Numbered from the stretch's first letter, positions 34,519-43,984 are shown. The stretch is 64,000 nucleotides of DNA from Nitrobacter sp051912485 (GCF_051912485.1 NZ_CP196822.1:434001-498000), one strand, 5' to 3'. The notes: generated by a model from the sequence alone, not told the origin. Made by a program: numbers and translations.

Positions 34519-35964
34519 ATGTTGACGAAACGCGATCTTCTTCGTTCCGCCGCGCTGGCTGCACTCATTGTCACGACAACGACGCCTGTCCCGGCGAACG
34601 CGCAGGCGAAAGCCGAATGGCCTGACATCCGCGAGGCCAAGGCCATCGCCGAGGAAGGCTTCATCTACGGGTTACCCATCGTGATGAACTACGCGGTGAT
34701 GTACGAGTATTCCGTCGACAGGAACTCGGGACAATTCAAGGCGCCGTTCAACCAGATCAAAAACGAGGCGCGTGTCTATACATACAAGGACACGGCCGTC
34801 ATAACCCCCAACAGCGACACGCCCTATTCCTTATTATTTATGGATCTGCGCGCTGAGCCGATCGTTCTTTCCGTGCCGGCTGTCGAGAAGACGCGCTATT
34901 ATTCAGTGATGCTTTGCGACGGCAACACGTTTAATTACGGATATATCGGTAGTCGCGCGACCGGCAGCGAGGCTGGTGACTATATGGTCGTTGGACCAGA
35001 TTGGCAGGGTGCGACGCCCGCCGGTATCAAGAAGGTCTTCCAGTCCTCGACGCAGTTTTCTGCCGCTGCCTACCGCACGCAACTTTTCAATGCTGCAGAC
35101 ATGCCGGATGTTGAGAAAGTCCAGGCCGGCTATAAGGTGCAGCCCCTGTCGGCCTATCTCAAGCAACCCGCGCCGCCCGCGGCGCCTGCAATCGAATTTC
35201 CAAAGGCCGATGCGGAGCTCGTGAAGAAGAACTTCTTCGAGTATCTCGACTTCGCCCTCCAATTTGCACCAGCAGGTCCGGAAGAACGCACCATTCGCGA
35301 GAAGCTCGCGCGCATCGGCGTCGGCGCGGGCAAGACCTTTGACTTCAAAGATCTTCCGCTGACTCACAAGATTGAAATCGGACTGGGGATGAAAGACGGC
35401 GAAGAAAAGGTCGAGAAGTATCTCGCCAGCGGTCAGAAGGACGTAAACGGATGGAAAATCGGATCGCTGTTCGGAGACCGGCTGTTCTACAGCGGTGATT
35501 GGCTGAAGCGCGCTGCCGCAGCCAAAGGCGGCATTTACGGCAATGACGCTGTCGAGGCCGTCTATCCAATGACGAAGGCGCTTTCTAATGGCGAGGTGCT
35601 CGATGGCTCCAAGCACAAATACACAATCACCTTTCCCGCCGGACAATTGCCGCCGGTAGACGCTTTCTGGTCGGTGACCATGTATGACGGCAAGAGCCAA
35701 TTGCTGATCGAGAATCCGATCAACCGCTACCTGATCAACTCGCCGATGCTGTCCGACATGCAGAAGAACGCCGACGGCTCTCTCACGCTGTACATCCAAA
35801 AAGATTCACCCGGCGCCGACAAGGAATCTAATTGGTTGCCGGCGCCGAATGACGAAATCTACCTCGTGATGCGTTTATATTGGCCGAAGACAACGGCACC
35901 CTCAATCCTGCCCGCCGGTGAGGGTTCATGGCAGCCACCGGCGATAGTGCGCGCGGCCGACTAG
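34519..35964 (+). CDS. Exported DUF1254/DUF1214 protein, first of a tandem pair
   Basis: 481 residues from ATG 34519. A signal peptide (LRSAALAALIVTTTTPVPANAQ) precedes the DUF1254 domain (EAKAIAEEGFIYGLPIVMNY, ITPNSDTPYSLLFMDLRAEP, YYSVMLCDGNTFNYGYIGSR) and the C-terminal DUF1214 domain (FPAGQLPPVDAFWSVTMYDG, NPINRYLINSPM, YIQKDSPGADKESNWLPAP, MRLYWPK). The role of this family is not established. It shares most motifs with the next gene, which begins 36 bases later; the pair probably arose by tandem duplication and is co-transcribed. Confidence 0.85.
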   Translation: MLTKRDLLRSAALAALIVTTTTPVPANAQAKAEWPDIREAKAIAEEGFIYGLPIVMNYAVMYEYSVDRNSGQFKAPFNQIKNEARVYTYKDTAVITPNSDTPYSLLFMDLRAEPIVLSVPAVEKTRYYSVMLCDGNTFNYGYIGSRATGSEAGDYMVVGPDWQGATPAGIKKVFQSSTQFSAAAYRTQLFNAADMPDVEKVQAGYKVQPLSAYLKQPAPPAAPAIEFPKADAELVKKNFFEYLDFALQFAPAGPEERTIREKLARIGVGAGKTFDFKDLPLTHKIEIGLGMKDGEEKVEKYLASGQKDVNGWKIGSLFGDRLFYSGDWLKRAAAAKGGIYGNDAVEAVYPMTKALSNGEVLDGSKHKYTITFPAGQLPPVDAFWSVTMYDGKSQLLIENPINRYLINSPMLSDMQKNADGSLTLYIQKDSPGADKESNWLPAPNDEIYLVMRLYWPKTTAPSILPAGEGSWQPPAIVRAAD

Positions 35965-35999
35965 GCACATCTGGCACCGAGCAACGAGGGCTCAGAAAC

Positions 36000-37409
36000 A
36001 TGAAAACGATTACACGAAGAGGCTTTGTCGGCGGGGTTGCTGTGCTCCCGGTGGTCCGCTTCACGGCGGCCAACGCACAAATTAGCGTCAACCCGGCCGA
36101 GGCGCGCGCCATCGTTAAGGAAGCCTATGTTTATGGCTTCCCGATCGTGGACAATTACCGAATCCAGCACGCCTATTGGGTCGATAGAGCGACCCCGGAA
36201 TACAAGGGGCCCTGGAATCAGATCTGGAACAGCGCACGTGTCTACACGCCCGCTGACACGGCGATCCAGACGCCCAACTCAGATACGCCTTACTCATTCA
36301 TTGGCGCGGACCTGCGTTCCGAACCTCTTGTGCTCACGGTGCCGGCGATGGAAAAGGAGCGCTATTTCAGCGTCCAGCTCATCGATTATTACACCTTTAA
36401 CTTCGACTACATCGGGACCCGAACGAGCGGCAACGGAGGCGGCAGCTTCCTGCTCGCCGGGCCGGGATGGAAGGGTGACACGCCCAAGGGCGTCAAGAAG
36501 GTCTTTCGCTCGGAAACTGAATTGGTGTTCCCCACGTATCGCACGCAGCTGTTTAACCCAGCCGATATCGAAAATGTGAAGAAGGTTCAGGCTGGCTATA
36601 AAGTGCAGCCGCTCTCCGCGTTTCTCGGCCAGCCGGCGGCCAAAGCGGCACCGGCCATTGATTTCATCAAGCCGCTGACGCCCGCAGAAGAGAAGACCTC
36701 GCCGCAGTTCTTCAACATCCTGAACTTCGTTCTGCAGTTTTGCCCGACGGTCCCGTCCGAGAAAGCACTCATGGCGCGCTTCGCCAGGATCGGCGTTGGC
36801 GCGGGCAAGACCTTTGACGCCAGCAAGCTCTCGCCCGAGTTGAAGGTGGCAATCGAACAAGGCATGGCCGACGCTTGGGCTGCCCTCGCTGGCCTGAAGA
36901 AAGATGTTGAGGAGGGGAAGGTGTCCTCCGGCGATGTCTTCGGTACGCGTCAGTATCTGAAGGGGAATTATCTTTACCGCATGGGGGCCGCCGTTCTCGG
37001 AATCTACGGCAATTCGAAGCAGGAGGCGATGTATCCGGCTTATTATGTGGATGCGGCGAAGCAGAAGCTGAACGGTGCCAATCGTTACACCTTGCGCTTT
37101 GCGCCGGGCCAATTACCACCCGTCAACGCATTTTGGTCGCTGACGATGTATGACGAGCCGCAGAGCCTGCTCGTCGCCAATCCGCTCAACCGCTATCTTA
37201 TCAATTCACCGATGCTGCCGCAGATCAAGCGCGATGCCGACGGCGGGCTAACGCTGATTATCCAAAACGAATCCCCCGGCAAGGACAAGGAAGCCAACTG
37301 GCTGCCGACACCAAAGGGGCCATTCTCCATGATCATGCGACTCTACTGGCCGAAAGGAGCAGCGACGGAAGGCAAGTGGAAGCAACCGCCACTTCAGCAG
37401 GCGGGGTGA
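36000..37409 (+). CDS. Exported DUF1254/DUF1214 protein, second of a tandem pair
   Basis: 469 residues from ATG 36000. The signal is Tat-like (ITRRGFVGGVAVLPVVRF, ending ANAQ), unlike the Sec-like one of its neighbour. The domains are DUF1254 (AYVYGFPIVDNYRIQHAYW, QTPNSDTPYSFIGADLRSEP, YYTFNFDYIGTR) and DUF1214 (FAPGQLPPVNAFWSLTMYDE, NPLNRYLINSPM, NESPGKDKEANWLPTP, MRLYWPK). The two proteins differ through the middle, where this one has a KPLTPAEEKTSPQF insertion. No functional partner is visible downstream. Confidence 0.85.
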   Translation: MKTITRRGFVGGVAVLPVVRFTAANAQISVNPAEARAIVKEAYVYGFPIVDNYRIQHAYWVDRATPEYKGPWNQIWNSARVYTPADTAIQTPNSDTPYSFIGADLRSEPLVLTVPAMEKERYFSVQLIDYYTFNFDYIGTRTSGNGGGSFLLAGPGWKGDTPKGVKKVFRSETELVFPTYRTQLFNPADIENVKKVQAGYKVQPLSAFLGQPAAKAAPAIDFIKPLTPAEEKTSPQFFNILNFVLQFCPTVPSEKALMARFARIGVGAGKTFDASKLSPELKVAIEQGMADAWAALAGLKKDVEEGKVSSGDVFGTRQYLKGNYLYRMGAAVLGIYGNSKQEAMYPAYYVDAAKQKLNGANRYTLRFAPGQLPPVNAFWSLTMYDEPQSLLVANPLNRYLINSPMLPQIKRDADGGLTLIIQNESPGKDKEANWLPTPKGPFSMIMRLYWPKGAATEGKWKQPPLQQAG

Positions 37410-38337
37410 AGCACCGGGCTGCACGCGTCTCATAGCGAAGCGAGTCTCGTGGGAGCAGCTGCAAATGAGGTGATCGAGTGATGCTGGCCAGGTCCGCTTC
37501 TGGCCCGTTCGAGACAGACTCACTGGCCCTGACTACGTCTGTGTAGAGGGGGAGACCGGAAGTAGCGCGCAGACGGCCAAAGTGCCGCGATTGACTTACC
37601 GGAAGTCGGCCTCTGCTGGGATGGGCAGTTGGCCTGACGATGCAAATCATTCCCGAAGCAATTGCGCGCACTCGAACATGATATGCCGTCCAGCGCAGAT
37701 TTCATGCGAACCGGTCCGTGACGACACGTGAGGAGGTCAACATCCACAGGGAAAATGTCAGGCCACCGGTGGCGACATCGCGCCGGGAGGGGCCAAGTTG
37801 GTCCATGCCCTACTGATGAGGCCCATAGGCCGCTCCCAGCGTGTTGTTCGCAAAGAGCCGCTACGCTGGTGCCCGAACAGATGCGGCAGCGGTTAGTGCG
37901 GCAGTTCTACCCGGTGGCGTCATTCAAGAACCTCCAAAGTTTCACGGCCAACGCACTGCGGTCATCGGCCTGCTGCCCTTCATGAGGACAGACCTGAGAC
38001 CTGAGTATCGGTAGCTTATCTGTCAAGATGGTCGCCAAGTTTCCAGGGGCTAGTTGCTATGCCAACGTATGGACAATCACCGGGCCGCCACCGCGAATGG
38101 CGGCGTACATAAGACCCTCCTTCATCGGCGAGGCTGCCCAAGATCGCGACTGCGGCGATCATTCATCACCCGGGCGGGGCGAGCAGTAGGATGCCCCGTA
38201 CGTACGCTGAATATTACGCCATCCAGCATAACCAAACCATCAAGGCCAAAAGCGATCTTTCGTGATGGCATGTCTGCTCGTGGCCCAATCCGGCGGTAGG
38301 AAGGTGGGCCAGAGCACGTCCGCTCTGCCCTGGTGTT
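37410..38337. other. Long stretch without a recognised gene; holds one copy of a repeat
   Basis: More than 900 bases without a convincing reading frame. The piece around 37800-38032 is repeated imperfectly at 39873-40120. I see no RNA gene. It may be the remains of an old mobile element. Confidence 0.3.
37800..38032 (+). repeat. Imperfect direct repeat, copy 1
   Basis: The sequence GAGGCCCATAGGCCGCTCCC and the following 150 bases (including GATGCGGCAGCGGTTA and CCCGGTGG) match 39873-40120 with scattered differences. Part of it could encode a short frame (EQMRQRLVRQFYPV), changed in copy 2. Confidence 0.55.
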
Positions 38338-38607
38338 TCAGACATCAACTTGTTCCGCTATTACCAAGGCGTCATCGACCTCGATGCCGAGGTATCGGAC
38401 TGTACTTTCTATCTTGGTATGCCCGAGCAGGAGCTGGACAGCCCTCAGATTGCCGGTTCGCCGATAGATCAAGGTCGCTTTTGTTCGTCGCAGTGAGTGC
38501 GTCCCAAAAAGCCTCGGGTCGCCAACCGATCTGCCTTGTGAAAGAAAAACATCGACCTGGCGCAGCTTCGCGACGATCTCTTCCGACTTGTGCTTCTTCT
38601 GGGGCAT
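38338..38607 (-). pseudogene. In-frame chimera: IS3 OrfA start fused to an integrase end
   Basis: 89 residues. The first 28 (MPQKKHKSEEIVAKLRQVDV to QGRSV) are the N-terminus of an IS3 OrfA; the rest is the catalytic end of a tyrosine integrase: FGTHSLRRTKATLIYRRTG (HxxR), LRAVQLLLGHTKIESTVRYL (LLGH and the catalytic Tyr). The frame is continuous, with the IS3 start codon now driving the integrase end. It may be expressed but lacks most of both proteins. Confidence 0.65.
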
Positions 38608-38667
38608 TCCATTGTCCTCTCTAACGGCTAATAGCCTAATTCAGGGAGGACCACTTTTCAGGGGGCA
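38608..38667 (-). repeat. IS3 left-end remnant
   Basis: The stretch reads on to AGGGAGGACCACTTTTCAGG and stops at GGGGGCAG. It is the upstream end of the IS3 element whose OrfA start is at 38607. The same 60 bases recur at 40343-40406, next to the smpB fragment. Confidence 0.6.
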
Positions 38668-39131
38668 GACCATATCATCACTGGGAGAATTTCAGGCCCA
38701 GTCATTTAGACCAGCGCCGCCAGCGAATATACTCCGCTGCGCGGCGTTGGGCTTTTCTGGCCCAACGAAAAGGCCCGATACGGAGGCGCAGCGGACCCGA
38801 TCGGGTTCGGGATTAGATGGGTGCGGGGCATCCCGTTCCGACCAGTTAACGCGGAGCTGCGGGGCTGGGTTTCTGACAAAGAAAGGCCCGCCACGGATGA
38901 CGAGGCGGGCTCAGTTGAGTGAAGAGACGGTACCCGACCAAGGGGACCGTCCGGACCAATTAACATGAGAGGGCAAGATGTTCCGGAAGAAAGAACCCGC
39001 CGGTGAGGGGGATCACCGACGGGCGGGGGCATTCTAGGGGTTACGGACGAGGCCTTGGGGAGAGCCTTCGTCCGTCAAGGTAACGCGCGGGGCTGGGAGG
39101 GGTTCCGGGGAGGGGGACGCGACGTGAGCCA
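38668..39131. other. Intergenic stretch with hairpins, no gene
   Basis: Several GC-rich inverted repeats are seen, for example GCCCGCC/GGCGGGC at about 38888-38911 and CCCGCCGGTGA..CGACGGGCGGG near 38997-39027. These could be terminators of small lost genes. No protein-coding sequence is convincing. Confidence 0.3.
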
Positions 39132-39347
39132 CTATGCCGCGCGGTCTCGTAACGCGACTTCCGCTTCAGCGTCCAGATCGTCGAGAACCGCCTCAAAGGC
39201 AGCGATTGCACTTTGGATGGAGGCGATTTCCGCAATCTGTTGTTCCGACAGCGGGCCGTGTTGTCCCATCAGCGCGACAATCAAGTCGCGACGCCGCTCC
39301 TTCAGTTGAACAAGGGGTAATCCGTGGTCTTCGAGCAGCGCGGGCAT
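39132..39347 (-). CDS. Small helical hypothetical protein
   Basis: About 71 residues from the ATG at 39347: MPALLEDHGLPLVQLKERRR, then ALMGQHGPLSEQQIAEIASIQ and AAFEAVLDDLDAEAEVALRD. It is all-helical and acidic at the end, like a small coiled-coil protein. I do not recognise the family. The start at 39377 is possible but less likely. Confidence 0.45.
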   Translation of the reverse strand: MPALLEDHGLPLVQLKERRRDLIVALMGQHGPLSEQQIAEIASIQSAIAAFEAVLDDLDAEAEVALRDRAA

Positions 39348-39639
39348 TGTAACAATCTCCAGCCGACGCCTGGACAATAGCTAAAAAGTGCTGAGACCGA
39401 TTTTCACCAACGCCTAAAATTATTTGGATCGGACAATAAGCAAAAGAAGCTACCGCTCTGCAACCGCGACGAAGCCCGGCCGGCCAAAAAGGGACCGTCC
39501 GGCCAGATAAGGCAAATGGGAGGGGGGCCTACTCCACTCGGCGGACGAAACGCAAAAACCCGCCACCGGGTTCAGCGTCGGCAGCGGGCTTTTGTACGCG
39601 ATACTATGACCCTCTCGGGCTGAAGCCAGGTTCCCACGA

Positions 39640-39787
39640 TCGGGTGAACGAGGGGATCCTGGGCGGACTGCACCATCAATATGCCAGGGTTTGATTTGCG
39701 GTAGGCACAGGTCGCATCGTGAAGACGCCATTCCTCGGCGGACTTCATCACCAACATATCCGAGTTTGATTTCCGACAGGCACAACA
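39640..39787 (+). repeat. Two tandem right-end remnants of integrase-core IS elements
   Basis: The first (about 39648-39713) ends GGTTTGATTTGCGGTAGGCACA; the second (about 39735-39787) ends AGTTTGATTTCCGACAGGCACA. Each begins with the end of a transposase frame (LGGLHHQYAR-like and LGGLHHQHIRV-like). They show repeated insertion or rearrangement at one site. Confidence 0.6.
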
Positions 39788-40204
39788 GCGGCGGCATTGC
39801 GTAGGCGCTCTCGCCTAAGTCCTCCTGGTCTCCACGCCAAATCCTTCAGTTGGCCTGGACCATCGATCGTCATGTAGGGCCCTGCCTTACTGATGAGGCC
39901 CAATAGGCCGCTCCCAGCGTGCTGTTCGCGTGAAGCCGCTACGCTGAAGCCCGAACAAATGCGGCAGCGGTTAATGCGACAATTATACCCGGTGGAGTCA
40001 TCCAAGACCCTCCGAAGTTTCAGAACATGCCAACGCTGTTTGCTTGGCGCTGACCGCTGCCCGCTTTAGCAGGACAGATTAGAAGGCTGAGCGTGGTTGG
40101 TTTTCTTGTCAAGACGATAATGTTATCCGCTCTTCCCCAAACACATGATCGGGCGATCGATCGTCCGATCAGCTCGGATATGGCTTTCGGTACACACAAC
40201 TGCA
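39788..40204. other. Stretch without a gene, with copy 2 of the direct repeat
   Basis: The repeat copy (39873-40120) matches 37800-38032. A run near 40130-40200 precedes the type B IS fragment. No gene is seen. Confidence 0.35.
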
Positions 40205-40340
40205 TTCTCGGCTTCAGGCCGCAACTTCGACTTGAATGGTGAGGTCAACACGGCCAGAACGAAACAGAGCAGCCCGATCATTCCGCCAGCTTAGGCGATT
40301 CCATCACGTCATCAACTCGGTTACGGTTTTCGGTACACAC
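40205..40340. repeat. Right-end fragment of the type B integrase-core IS
   Basis: The 136 bases match the right end of the IS at 28028-29113 (for example TTCGACTTGAATGG and TTAGGCGATTCC) and end with GGTTTTCGGTACACACA, the terminal repeat. The transposase gene is missing apart from its first codons. Confidence 0.6.
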
Positions 40341-40342
40341 AG

Positions 40343-40406
40343 GCATTCCAATGTCCTCTCTAACGGCTAATAGCCTAATTCAGGGAGGACCACTTTTCAG
40401 GGGGCA
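40343..40406 (-). repeat. IS3 left-end remnant inserted in smpB
   Basis: It matches 38608-38667 and ends in the same GGGGGCAG, at the point where smpB coding stops. It shows that an IS3 element once inserted in this smpB copy and was then mostly deleted. Confidence 0.6.
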
Positions 40407-40565
40407 GGCCAATTCGGCAATCGTGCTCTTGCCGCGGCGGATCGACTTGACCTCGGTGCCGGTCAGCGCAATGCCGGCCTCGACGGTATCCTCGATCGCA
40501 TAGTTGAACCGCGCCTTGCGATTTTCAGCGACCACCTTGAGCGCGCGCTCGTTCTTTTCAGCCAT
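40407..40565 (-). pseudogene. smpB: N-terminal fragment of SmpB (tmRNA-binding protein)
   Basis: From ATG 40565 (GGAGG eight bases upstream): MAEKNERALKVVAENRKARF, then NYAIEDTVEAGIALTGTEVK and SIRRGKSTIAE, after which the IS3 remnant takes over. About 53 of the usual 155-160 residues remain, including the conserved NRKA..xYxxxExxEAGI segment. SmpB is normally essential for trans-translation, so another copy is expected elsewhere. Confidence 0.75.
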
Positions 40566-40788
40566 ATCTAAAACCTCCGGGCGTCGCTTTTGATGACGAC
40601 GACGCCCGATCCTTCTTGTTTCTCGATTCCGAAGTTCGCATGTCCTTGCAGCAATCTCTGATGCGAACTTCGAAATCAAAGAGACACTAGCAAATCTATC
40701 ACTTGGTGTGGTTTTGGATCGAAAGTTCTCTTAACGGACACGCCGCAACAATGAAGAGAACTTTCGATCCACCACACCAGGCGTTGCG

Positions 40789-41208
40789 CTATTTCTTCGC
40801 TTTCAGGAGATCGCGGATCTCGGTCAGGAGTTCTTGCTCGCGGGTCGGCTTCGGCGGCGCCGCGGATGCCGCCTCGTCTTTGCGCTTCAGCTTGTTCATT
40901 CCTTTGATGACGATGAACAGCACGAAAGCAACAATCAGGAAGTTCAGCGTCAGAGTCAGGAAGTTGCCCCAGGCCAGTACCGCGCCCTGTTTCTTGGCAT
41001 CGGCCAGGTTCGAGGCATTCACCGCCTTGGACAGCGGCGTGAAATAGTTCGAGAAGTCGAGGCCGCCCGTGACGGCGCCGATGATCGGCATGATGATGTC
41101 GGCCACCATCGAGGAGACGATGCCCCCGAACGCGGCGCCGATAATGACGCCGACGGCGAGGTCGACGACATTTCCCTTCATCGCAAATTCGCGAAATTCC
41201 TTCAGCAT
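40789..41208 (-). CDS. mscL: Large-conductance mechanosensitive channel MscL
   Basis: 139 residues with the full MscL pattern: LKEFREFAMKGNVVDLAVGV (amphipathic N-helix and TM1), IIGAAFGGIVSSMVADIIMP and a second membrane helix (LNFLIVAFVLFIVIKGMNKL), with a charged C-terminal helix (PTREQELLTEIRDLLKAK). It forms a homopentameric safety valve in the inner membrane against osmotic downshock. GGGAG lies about six bases before the ATG. It appears intact beside the smpB scrap. Confidence 0.92.
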   Translation of the reverse strand: MLKEFREFAMKGNVVDLAVGVIIGAAFGGIVSSMVADIIMPIIGAVTGGLDFSNYFTPLSKAVNASNLADAKKQGAVLAWGNFLTLTLNFLIVAFVLFIVIKGMNKLKRKDEAASAAPPKPTREQELLTEIRDLLKAKK

Positions 41209-41324
41209 CGCTGTGCTCCCGATATTTTGCCGCTGCGCGCAGTGCCCGCCATTTCAACCCAAGTGAGAGGGGATGTCCCGCTCGCTGTTGAAGTTTTGAG
41301 AGCGGACATTGCGTGGCCTTGAGC

Positions 41325-41579
41325 TTAGGCGGCCTTTTGCTGCGGCTCAAGAGGGTGACGCGCTTGAATGGCTTTCAGCGCGGCCTTGAGGGCAGGCAAT
41401 TGCTTCCACGCCTTCAGCCGCCTGAAGCCCTTCGCTGCTTCGATCATACTGGCGGCCGTCCAACGCAGCGCCATGCTGGCGTCGCGCCACCGTTTCACGT
41501 TATCAGTCGACAAAATTCCATTACATTCGATAACCGAATATCTCCCTTGACTGACTGTATGCTCCTTCGGCAGAGACAT
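41325..41579 (-). pseudogene. Transposase C-terminal tail (probably IS256-type)
   Basis: The frame reads NVKRWRDASMALRWTAASMIEAAKGFRRLKAWKQLPALKAAL, which I recall as the extreme C-terminus of rhizobial IS256-like transposases. The upstream catalytic part is missing. Family assignment is from memory and uncertain. Confidence 0.5.
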
Positions 41580-41831
41580 GATGTCGATGGCTGCCAGCTT
41601 GCTGCTCGTCGTAGCCGCATGGTCGACGGCCTCTGCGCAAAGTGCAGGCGGGCCTTGCCGCCGTGCTCTGGACGGAATTCACAGTGGTCGATTGTCGGCG
41701 GCACGATCATTTGACCCCGGGCGGCAATACGCAGCATTTTCAATTCAGCGTCTTCCAAAGAAATTGAGTCGGTATCGTATACTTGTCCAGCATCGTCGCG
41801 TTGCGTTCCGCCTTACGGCCGCGACCTGCGA

Positions 41832-41928
41832 TCAAAGCTTGACCATCCGCAGACGCAGCGCGTTGCCGACCACGCTCACCGAGGAAAGCGCCATCGCGGC
41901 GGCTACGATCGGAGAAAGCATTTTCGCA
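41832..41928 (-). pseudogene. C-terminal scrap of a copper P-type ATPase
   Basis: The frame LSPIVAAAMALSSVSVVGNALRLRMVKL matches the last helix and tail of CopA-type ATPases (AMALSSVSVVxNALRLRxVKL). About 31 codons remain. An IS right end (41936-41962) abuts it. Confidence 0.65.
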
Positions 41929-41935
41929 GATTGTT

Positions 41936-41962
41936 CGGATTTGATTTGCGACAGGCACAGGG
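41936..41962 (+). repeat. Solo IS right end
   Basis: TTCGGATTTGATTTGCGACAG followed by GCACAGG is the terminal sequence of the type A integrase-core IS. No transposase codons remain beyond it. Confidence 0.5.
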
Positions 41963-41974
41963 AGCGCCGCTCGA

Positions 41975-42235
41975 TTACCGATCCCGCGCGAGCGCTCGTT
42001 TCGTCCGCCACCTCGTCCCCTTCTTCCTCTCCGGATTGCCGATCGGCGGGCTGTCCGATCCAAGCAGCGCGCGCATCATCGCGGGCCGTGCAAACCACAT
42101 CCATGCGATCTCGCGTTCCGCGGCGTTTCTGAGAGCTGCGGCGGCATGTTGGCGTCCTTCAAGGTGCGGAGGCGTCTTTCCGTCAGGCGTCTTGATCGGT
42201 TCGTCGAAGCGGCGCGACCAGGTCATTTCAGCCAT
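41975..42235 (-). pseudogene. Remnant of a small rhizobial hypothetical protein
   Basis: It starts MAEMTWSRRFDEPIKTPDGK and later reads AEREIAWMWFARPAMMRALL. This matches a small family (xxxWSRRFDEPIxLPDGRxLxTLxDA) known to me from rhizobia, but the middle is shifted in frame and part is missing. Confidence 0.4.
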
Positions 42236-42270
42236 GACGCATTCGCCTTGGCGAGGTCGTCGGTGCGATG

Positions 42271-42701
42271 CTAGGATTCGATATCCTCCGGCGTCAGGCC
42301 AGAATAGAACCGCTTCCAGGGGGCCCTAAACTCACTCTTGGCAGCTTCCAGGTTATCTGCCGACCCATTGCACCACGACGGGACCGGTAGGGCGGGTTGA
42401 CGCTCCACGTCCATATGATGCCCTGCGAGGACCGTTCTGGACGCGGACGTCACCACGCCCAGCGGTCAAGAGGCGCTTGGTACGGTGCGTCGCAAGGACA
42501 TCCGCGGATGCAGCTTTGGCTTTCGGGGTAACGCCTTCCGATGATCAGATGGTGCCGACGCCGACGCATAGCATTATTATTCAATCCTGAAGCCATATAT
42601 CATGGGTACGCCTTCCTAAGCGGTCATGCTCCCATCGGAGCAAGCTTTGGCGAGGACAGTCAAGTGAAGCCCGCCTAGTTGGCGATTTCCGGTGACAAAG
42701 A
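42271..42701. other. Mostly non-coding, with a short gene scrap
   Basis: On the minus strand about 42271-42370 reads LEAAKSEFRAPWKRFYSGLTPEDIE, a protein-like C-terminus (DUF-type tail of rhizobial hypothetical proteins). The remainder, up to the ald start, shows no gene. Confidence 0.35.
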
Positions 42702-43817
42702 ATGTTAGTTGGCGCGCCAAAAGAAACCAAAGACAATGAATTTCGTGTCGGCTTGACGCCCGCCACAGTTGCCGAGCTCACGCATCGCGGCCACACGGTC
42801 ATTATTGAGAAATCCGCCGGCGTCGGGTCGGGCCTGATGGACGATGAATATGCCAATGCCGGGGCTGAAATTGTCGATACACCGCAGGAAATATTTGCTC
42901 GCGCTGAAATGGTCGTCAAGGTGAAGGAACTGCAGGCTGCCGAGCGCACGATGTTGCGACGCGGCCAAATCCTGTTCGCCTATCTGCATCTCGCGCCCGA
43001 TTTGGTCCAGACGCAGGACTTGATCTCTAGCGGCTCCGCATGCATCGCGTATGAGACCGTCACCGCCTCCTCAGGAGGACTACCGCTCCTCACACCGATG
43101 TCCGAGGTCGCGGGGCGCCTCGCGCCGCAAGTCGGCGCCCATGCGCTTGAAAAGGAGTCAGGCGGGCGCGGTGTTCTCCTAGGCGGCGTCCCCGGCGCTC
43201 CGGTGGCAGATGTGCTGATCATAGGCGGCGGCATCGCCGGCACCAACGCCGCGATGATCGCACTCGGCATGGGCGCTCAGGTTACGCTCCTCGACCAATC
43301 GCTCGATGTTCTGCGGCGACTGGCGACGCAGTTCGGCGGACACGTGCGCACGATCTTCTCGACACGCGCTGCAATCGCTGACCTCGTCACTAAAGCCGAT
43401 CTCGTAATCGGCGCGGTGCTCGTGCCGGGGGCTTCCGCGCCAAAACTCATTACTCGAACTATGCTAAAGACGATGAAGCAGGGCTCCGTGTTCGTCGACA
43501 TAGCCATCGACCAGGGCGGCTGTGCCGAAACGTCGAGGCCGACGACACATTCCAATCCGACCTTTGTGGTCGATGGTGTGGTGCATTATTGCGTTGCCAA
43601 TATGCCGGGAGCGGTGGCGCGCACGTCGACCTTTGCGCTCAACAACGCTACCCTGCCGTTCACGTTGCAGCTTGCCGACAAGGGTTGGCGCCAAGCTTTG
43701 AAGGACGACATCCATTTGCGTAACGGCCTCAATGTCTGCGGCGGCAAGATCACCTGCAAGCCGGTGGCGGAGGAGCACGGACTTGGGTTTACACCGGCGG
43801 AGGCGTTCCTCGACTGA
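42702..43817 (+). CDS. ald: Alanine dehydrogenase
   Basis: 371 residues, the normal length. N-terminal AlaDh/PNT domain: GAPKETKDNEFRVGLTPATV, with the substrate-binding Lys in VKVKELQ and the His in FAYLHLA. The NAD-binding Rossmann part has VLIIGGGIAGTNAAMIALGMGA, and FVDIAIDQGGCAETSRPTTH with the catalytic Asp. It interconverts L-alanine and pyruvate plus ammonia with NAD. In rhizobia Ald is linked to alanine use and bacteroid alanine synthesis. The gene stands alone between debris and an IS fragment, and appears intact. Confidence 0.93.
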   Translation: MLVGAPKETKDNEFRVGLTPATVAELTHRGHTVIIEKSAGVGSGLMDDEYANAGAEIVDTPQEIFARAEMVVKVKELQAAERTMLRRGQILFAYLHLAPDLVQTQDLISSGSACIAYETVTASSGGLPLLTPMSEVAGRLAPQVGAHALEKESGGRGVLLGGVPGAPVADVLIIGGGIAGTNAAMIALGMGAQVTLLDQSLDVLRRLATQFGGHVRTIFSTRAAIADLVTKADLVIGAVLVPGASAPKLITRTMLKTMKQGSVFVDIAIDQGGCAETSRPTTHSNPTFVVDGVVHYCVANMPGAVARTSTFALNNATLPFTLQLADKGWRQALKDDIHLRNGLNVCGGKITCKPVAEEHGLGFTPAEAFLD

Positions 43818-43984
43818 AGGACTGCCATCGGAGTCCATTCCGACTGGAGCCATCCACACCTGTTCGGACGTAACTAAGCTAACAATCTATCGAACTAGAC
43901 GATGGTGTGCGGGTCCAAGCACCAAGCCCCTCGGACCATTCCACGCTTAGTTCGCGGGGTAACTTCTGGTTTGATGGTTCAATG

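Noticed and set aside
38680..39130. A possible CRISPR or repeat array because of several GC-rich repeats
   Set aside because: The hairpins have different sequences and spacing; no direct repeat with regular spacers is present here or elsewhere in the window.
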